This document shows, piece by piece, positions 59,878 to 64,000 of a stretch of 64,000 bases of DNA; the stretch's first letter is position 1, and each line of letters opens with the position of its first letter. Position numbers and translations under genes: made by a program. The notes below the pieces were generated by a model. It was not told where the DNA came from and did not search any database. It saw nothing but the letters and a program-made list of their open reading frames with translations. Origin of the DNA: an uncultured Clostridia bacterium (GTDB lineage: Bacteria > Bacillota > Clostridia > Christensenellales > UBA1242); the NCBI GenBank assembly GCA_934757845.1, contig CAKVLQ010000006.1:23939-87938 (forward strand). The letters are read 5' to 3'.

Positions 59878-59909
59878 AATAAACCAAAATTGTTATGGTT
59901 TATTTTTTT
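59878..59909 (+). terminator. Terminator of the PQ-loop gene
   Basis: aataaacca and tggtttatt pair around a 9-nt loop, followed by T residues. Confidence 0.75.
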
Positions 59910-59913
59910 ATTT

Positions 59914-59922
59914 TGATATAAT
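59914..59922 (+). promoter_or_regulatory. Extended -10 promoter of the AlkD-like gene (leaderless)
   Basis: TGATATAAT ends 6 nt before the ATG at 59929; no clear -35. Confidence 0.75.
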
Positions 59923-59928
59923 TAAGAT

Positions 59929-60630
59929 ATGGAATTTGAAAATTATAACGACTTTTTAAAGTTTTTAGAAGATAACAGAAGTATAAACAAGAGTGAGTTT
60001 GATAAAAAACTAATTAGCACAAAATTTAAAATTTTGGGGCTAAAAATTCCTTTTTTGCGAAGTTTGGCAAAAGAAATTGTAAAAAGTGGTTGTGAAAATT
60101 TAATTTTAAGCCAAACAATGTTTTGCTATTATGAAGAAATTTTGGTCTTTGGGTTTGTTTTGGCTGGAACAAAAATGGACGAAGCGAAAAGAATTTCTAA
60201 AATTGATGAATATATAAATATTTTTGATAATTGGAGTGTTGTTGACAGTTTTTGTTCAAGTTTGAAATGTGTTGGCAAAAATAAAAGATTATATTTTGAT
60301 TATATAAAAAAATGTTTGAAAAACAAAAATGATTTTATTGTTCGCTTTGGGATAGTTTTATTGATGGACTATTATATAGATGAACCAAATATAGAAAAAA
60401 TTTTAATGTTAACATTATCAAGCCAAAAAGAAAGTTATTATATTCAAATGGCAATTTCTTGGCTTATTGCCACAAGCCTTGCCAAAAACTTTAAAGATAC
60501 AATTAAGTTTTTAGAAAAGAATAGTAATGAATTTTTAGAAAAAACAAAAAAGATGATTGTTTCAAAAAGCCGAGATAGTTTTAGGATAAAAAGTGAAGAT
60601 AAAATTTTGATAAAAGAAATTCTTTTGTAA
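59929..60630 (+). CDS. AlkD-like DNA alkylation repair protein
   Basis: 233 residues of HEAT-like helices, the expected size. Family-typical stretches are FKILGLKIPFLRSLAKEI near residue 35, YINIFDNWSVVDSFCSSL near 94 and SYYIQMAISWLIATSLAKNF near 164. AlkD-type glycosylases remove positively charged N3- and N7-alkylpurines without base flipping. The DNW segment holds the Trp and Asp expected in the active groove. It is a single-gene unit. Repair activity is inferred from family. Confidence 0.85.
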   Translation: MEFENYNDFLKFLEDNRSINKSEFDKKLISTKFKILGLKIPFLRSLAKEIVKSGCENLILSQTMFCYYEEILVFGFVLAGTKMDEAKRISKIDEYINIFDNWSVVDSFCSSLKCVGKNKRLYFDYIKKCLKNKNDFIVRFGIVLLMDYYIDEPNIEKILMLTLSSQKESYYIQMAISWLIATSLAKNFKDTIKFLEKNSNEFLEKTKKMIVSKSRDSFRIKSEDKILIKEILL

Positions 60631-60707
60631 AATAAAAATCAAACGCAAAACCTTATAAAAATTGATAAAATAATATTTATTTTTTAAGAGTAATTAAAAT
60701 CTGCTTG

Positions 60708-60726
60708 CATACAATAATATTGTATG
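60708..60726. promoter_or_regulatory. Palindrome over the start codon of the YtxC-like gene
   Basis: catacaat and attgtatg are exact inverse copies around 3 nt, ending with the ATG itself. TACAAT within it could be a -10 box 8 nt before the ATG, so it may be an operator in a leaderless promoter or an mRNA hairpin that hides the start. Confidence 0.5.
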
Positions 60727-61464
60727 TGGGAATTTTGTTTGTATTTTAATCAAAATCAACTTAAATATATTTTGCCTTTAAGAAAACACTTAAAGCGGGT
60801 TTTTAAAACAAGCAAAGGCGTGGTTGTTTTGTTTGAAAAAAATGGAAAACTTTTGATTGCAACCGAGCAAAACGAAAAAATGTTTATAAAAGTTTATAAA
60901 TATATATATAATTATATTGTTAATATTATATATAACTATTATAAAACCGAAATTTTAAACTCGCTTTCGGCAAATTTATTTAATAATGAAATTTTTGAAC
61001 TTATGGTTAAACAAACATTATTTTGCTTTGACGAAGAATATGACAAAAATTTGATAAGGCAAGCATTGATGCTTAACGAAACATTAAGTTTAGATGGATT
61101 TTTTAATTTTAAACTTATTAGCCTAAAAGAAAAATGGCTTCATTTGGTTGAACTTATAAAAAACAATGCAAGTTTGTTAAAAGTTTATGCAATAAATTTA
61201 GACTTAACAAGATATTTGCTATCAGAACTTGAAAGCAATGTTGATAAAGTTTGTTTGTTTAGTGAAGGAAAGAAATATTTTTTGAAAACTATAAACAACG
61301 AAAAAATAACTTATAAAAAAATTAATTATAGCAAAAAGCAAAATTTTAAAGATTTGCTTAAAAGTTTAATAATACTTTCACCCAAAAGCATAATTCTTTG
61401 CAGTGAAATTAAAAAAGAAGATTTTAATATTTTTAAAGATATTTTTATAGATAAACTAAATTAA
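60724..61464 (+). CDS. YtxC-like protein (putative sporulation family)
   Basis: 246 residues. The middle region (YKTEILNSLSANLFNN, then LNETLSLDGFFNFKLISLKEKWLHLVEL) fits the YtxC family, where 'xLxxEGFxNFRLkeY' is the hallmark; here it reads LDGFFNFKLISLKEKW. YtxC is found mainly in spore-forming Bacillota, but its job is not known. No signal peptide or clear membrane span. No ribosome binding site precedes the ATG. Assignment is moderate because it rests on one motif and overall length. A terminator follows at 61515. Confidence 0.6.
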   Translation: MWEFCLYFNQNQLKYILPLRKHLKRVFKTSKGVVVLFEKNGKLLIATEQNEKMFIKVYKYIYNYIVNIIYNYYKTEILNSLSANLFNNEIFELMVKQTLFCFDEEYDKNLIRQALMLNETLSLDGFFNFKLISLKEKWLHLVELIKNNASLLKVYAINLDLTRYLLSELESNVDKVCLFSEGKKYFLKTINNEKITYKKINYSKKQNFKDLLKSLIILSPKSIILCSEIKKEDFNIFKDIFIDKLN

Positions 61465-61514
61465 ATAATAATTTTAATATAATATAAAAAAAATTTTTTA
61501 ACATATAATTTGCT

Positions 61515-61541
61515 AAAACCCTTATAAATAAAGGGTTTTTT
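61515..61541 (+). terminator. Terminator of the YtxC-like gene
   Basis: aaaaccctt and aagggtttt form a perfect 9-bp stem, followed by a T run; it isolates the rRNA promoters from upstream transcription. Confidence 0.85.
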
Positions 61542-61602
61542 GTTATGAAAATAAGAAAAATGAAAAAAAATAAAAAAATTTTAAAAAATTTGTAAAAAAT
61601 GC

Positions 61603-61630
61603 TTGATTTTTATTTTTTAATGAGTATAAT
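61603..61630 (+). promoter_or_regulatory. rRNA promoter P1
   Basis: TTGATT (61603-61608), 16 nt, TATAAT (61625-61630). Confidence 0.75.
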
Positions 61631-61748
61631 AGTCTTTGCGTTCAATCGCAGAAGGCAATTTGAAATTGTCATGAAACTAGCAAAAAAATGGTTAAAAAAT
61701 TAGTTTAAAAAAATTTTAAAAAAAATTTAAAAAACTTTTAAAAAACTG

Positions 61749-61777
61749 TTGACAAGTTAATTTCATTGTGATAGAAT
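61749..61777 (+). promoter_or_regulatory. rRNA promoter P2
   Basis: TTGACA (61749-61754), 17 nt, TAGAAT (61772-61777), about 235 nt upstream of the 23S gene. Tandem promoters of this kind are typical of rRNA operons. Confidence 0.85.
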
Positions 61778-62011
61778 AGCAAAGTCAAACCAAAAAACGG
61801 GGCGACAAAAGCACATTGACAACTGCATATTATTAGATAGAACGATATCAAATATCAAAATGTTATAACAATAACGTGTAAATAGAGTATCTTCAAAATT
61901 TTAAAGGTAATTGCCTTTTTAATTGCGAAACAATTTACGCTGAGTTAATTAAATTAACAATAATATCTAAAAGCAAATTATTTATTATAATTGCTAAGGA
62001 TGAACGTATAC
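61778..62011 (+). other. 23S rRNA leader, spacer-like
   Basis: No tRNA or 16S sequence. The phrase gcacattgacaactgcata (61811-61829) resembles the conserved stretch found in 16S-23S spacers of Bacillota, upstream of 23S. It may be an antitermination or processing signal. Confidence 0.55.

Positions 62012-64000
<1,989 letters not shown>

Overview
The window looks like one continuous stretch of the chromosome of an uncultured, extremely AT-rich member of the Bacillota, most likely of the Clostridia/Bacilli radiation. The support is a large Bacillus-type SRP RNA that includes the Alu domain, an AddAB (not RecBCD) recombination pair, RNase J, a PrsA-type foldase lipoprotein, two YugP-type zinc proteases, a YtxC-like protein usually found in the spore-forming lineage, and Gram-positive-type division genes. 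TGA is used as a stop codon (for example for the penicillin-binding protein and phd), so the genetic code is standard, not the Mollicutes code. Most genes lie on the + strand. Spacing is tight and simple rho-independent terminators are common.

Layout. 1-7.6 kb: the C-terminal two thirds of mfd, a parvulin-type lipoprotein, a UPF0104 membrane protein, a tandem pair of YugP metalloproteases and an unknown gene. 7.7-16.8 kb: a small coiled-coil protein, addB-addA and a long membrane-anchored coiled-coil protein. 17-21.1 kb: a degenerate ABC ATPase, two membrane-anchored SH3-like proteins and, between them, a small helix-turn-helix regulator with its own strong promoter and palindromic operator. 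21.2-29.9 kb: a compact virion island of large terminase, a small-terminase-like protein, portal, scaffold-like protein, major capsid protein, adaptor-like protein, nozzle-like beta-propeller and two holin-like peptides. It has no integrase, repressor, replication gene, tail fibre or recognisable endolysin. 30-40.4 kb: PRC-barrel and SPFH/zinc-ribbon proteins, a DUF1858 protein, two envelope proteins, gltX, two membrane proteins, rnj and an O-methyltransferase. 40.5-45.2 kb: two SipW-type exported proteins, one a 1302-residue BspA-type leucine-rich-repeat surface protein. 45.2-47.8 kb: repeat-rich intergenic DNA, a RluD-type pseudouridine synthase, a HEPN-CBS protein and the SRP RNA. 47.9-56.4 kb: a division/cell-wall cluster, rsmH-ftsL-PBP(PASTA)-murE-mraY-murD-ftsW, without murF, murG or mraZ. 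56.4-61.5 kb: phd-doc, an XRE regulator, a membrane protein, LysR with a divergent PQ-loop transporter, an AlkD-like protein and a YtxC-like protein. 61.6-64 kb: tandem rRNA promoters and the 5' two thirds of a 23S rRNA with no 16S upstream.

Two things stand out. First, the 21.2-29.9 kb island holds what is needed to build and fill a small head but none of the genes of an independent phage; a domesticated gene-transfer-agent-like particle or a decayed podovirus-like prophage are both possible. Second, at least eight genes here start 5-6 nt after an extended -10 box (TGN-TATAAT-like) with no ribosome binding site, which points to routine leaderless transcription. Intergenic DNA also carries inverted-repeat elements with strong predicted folds, two of which appear to be related. 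All calls come from reading the sequence; no database search was run.
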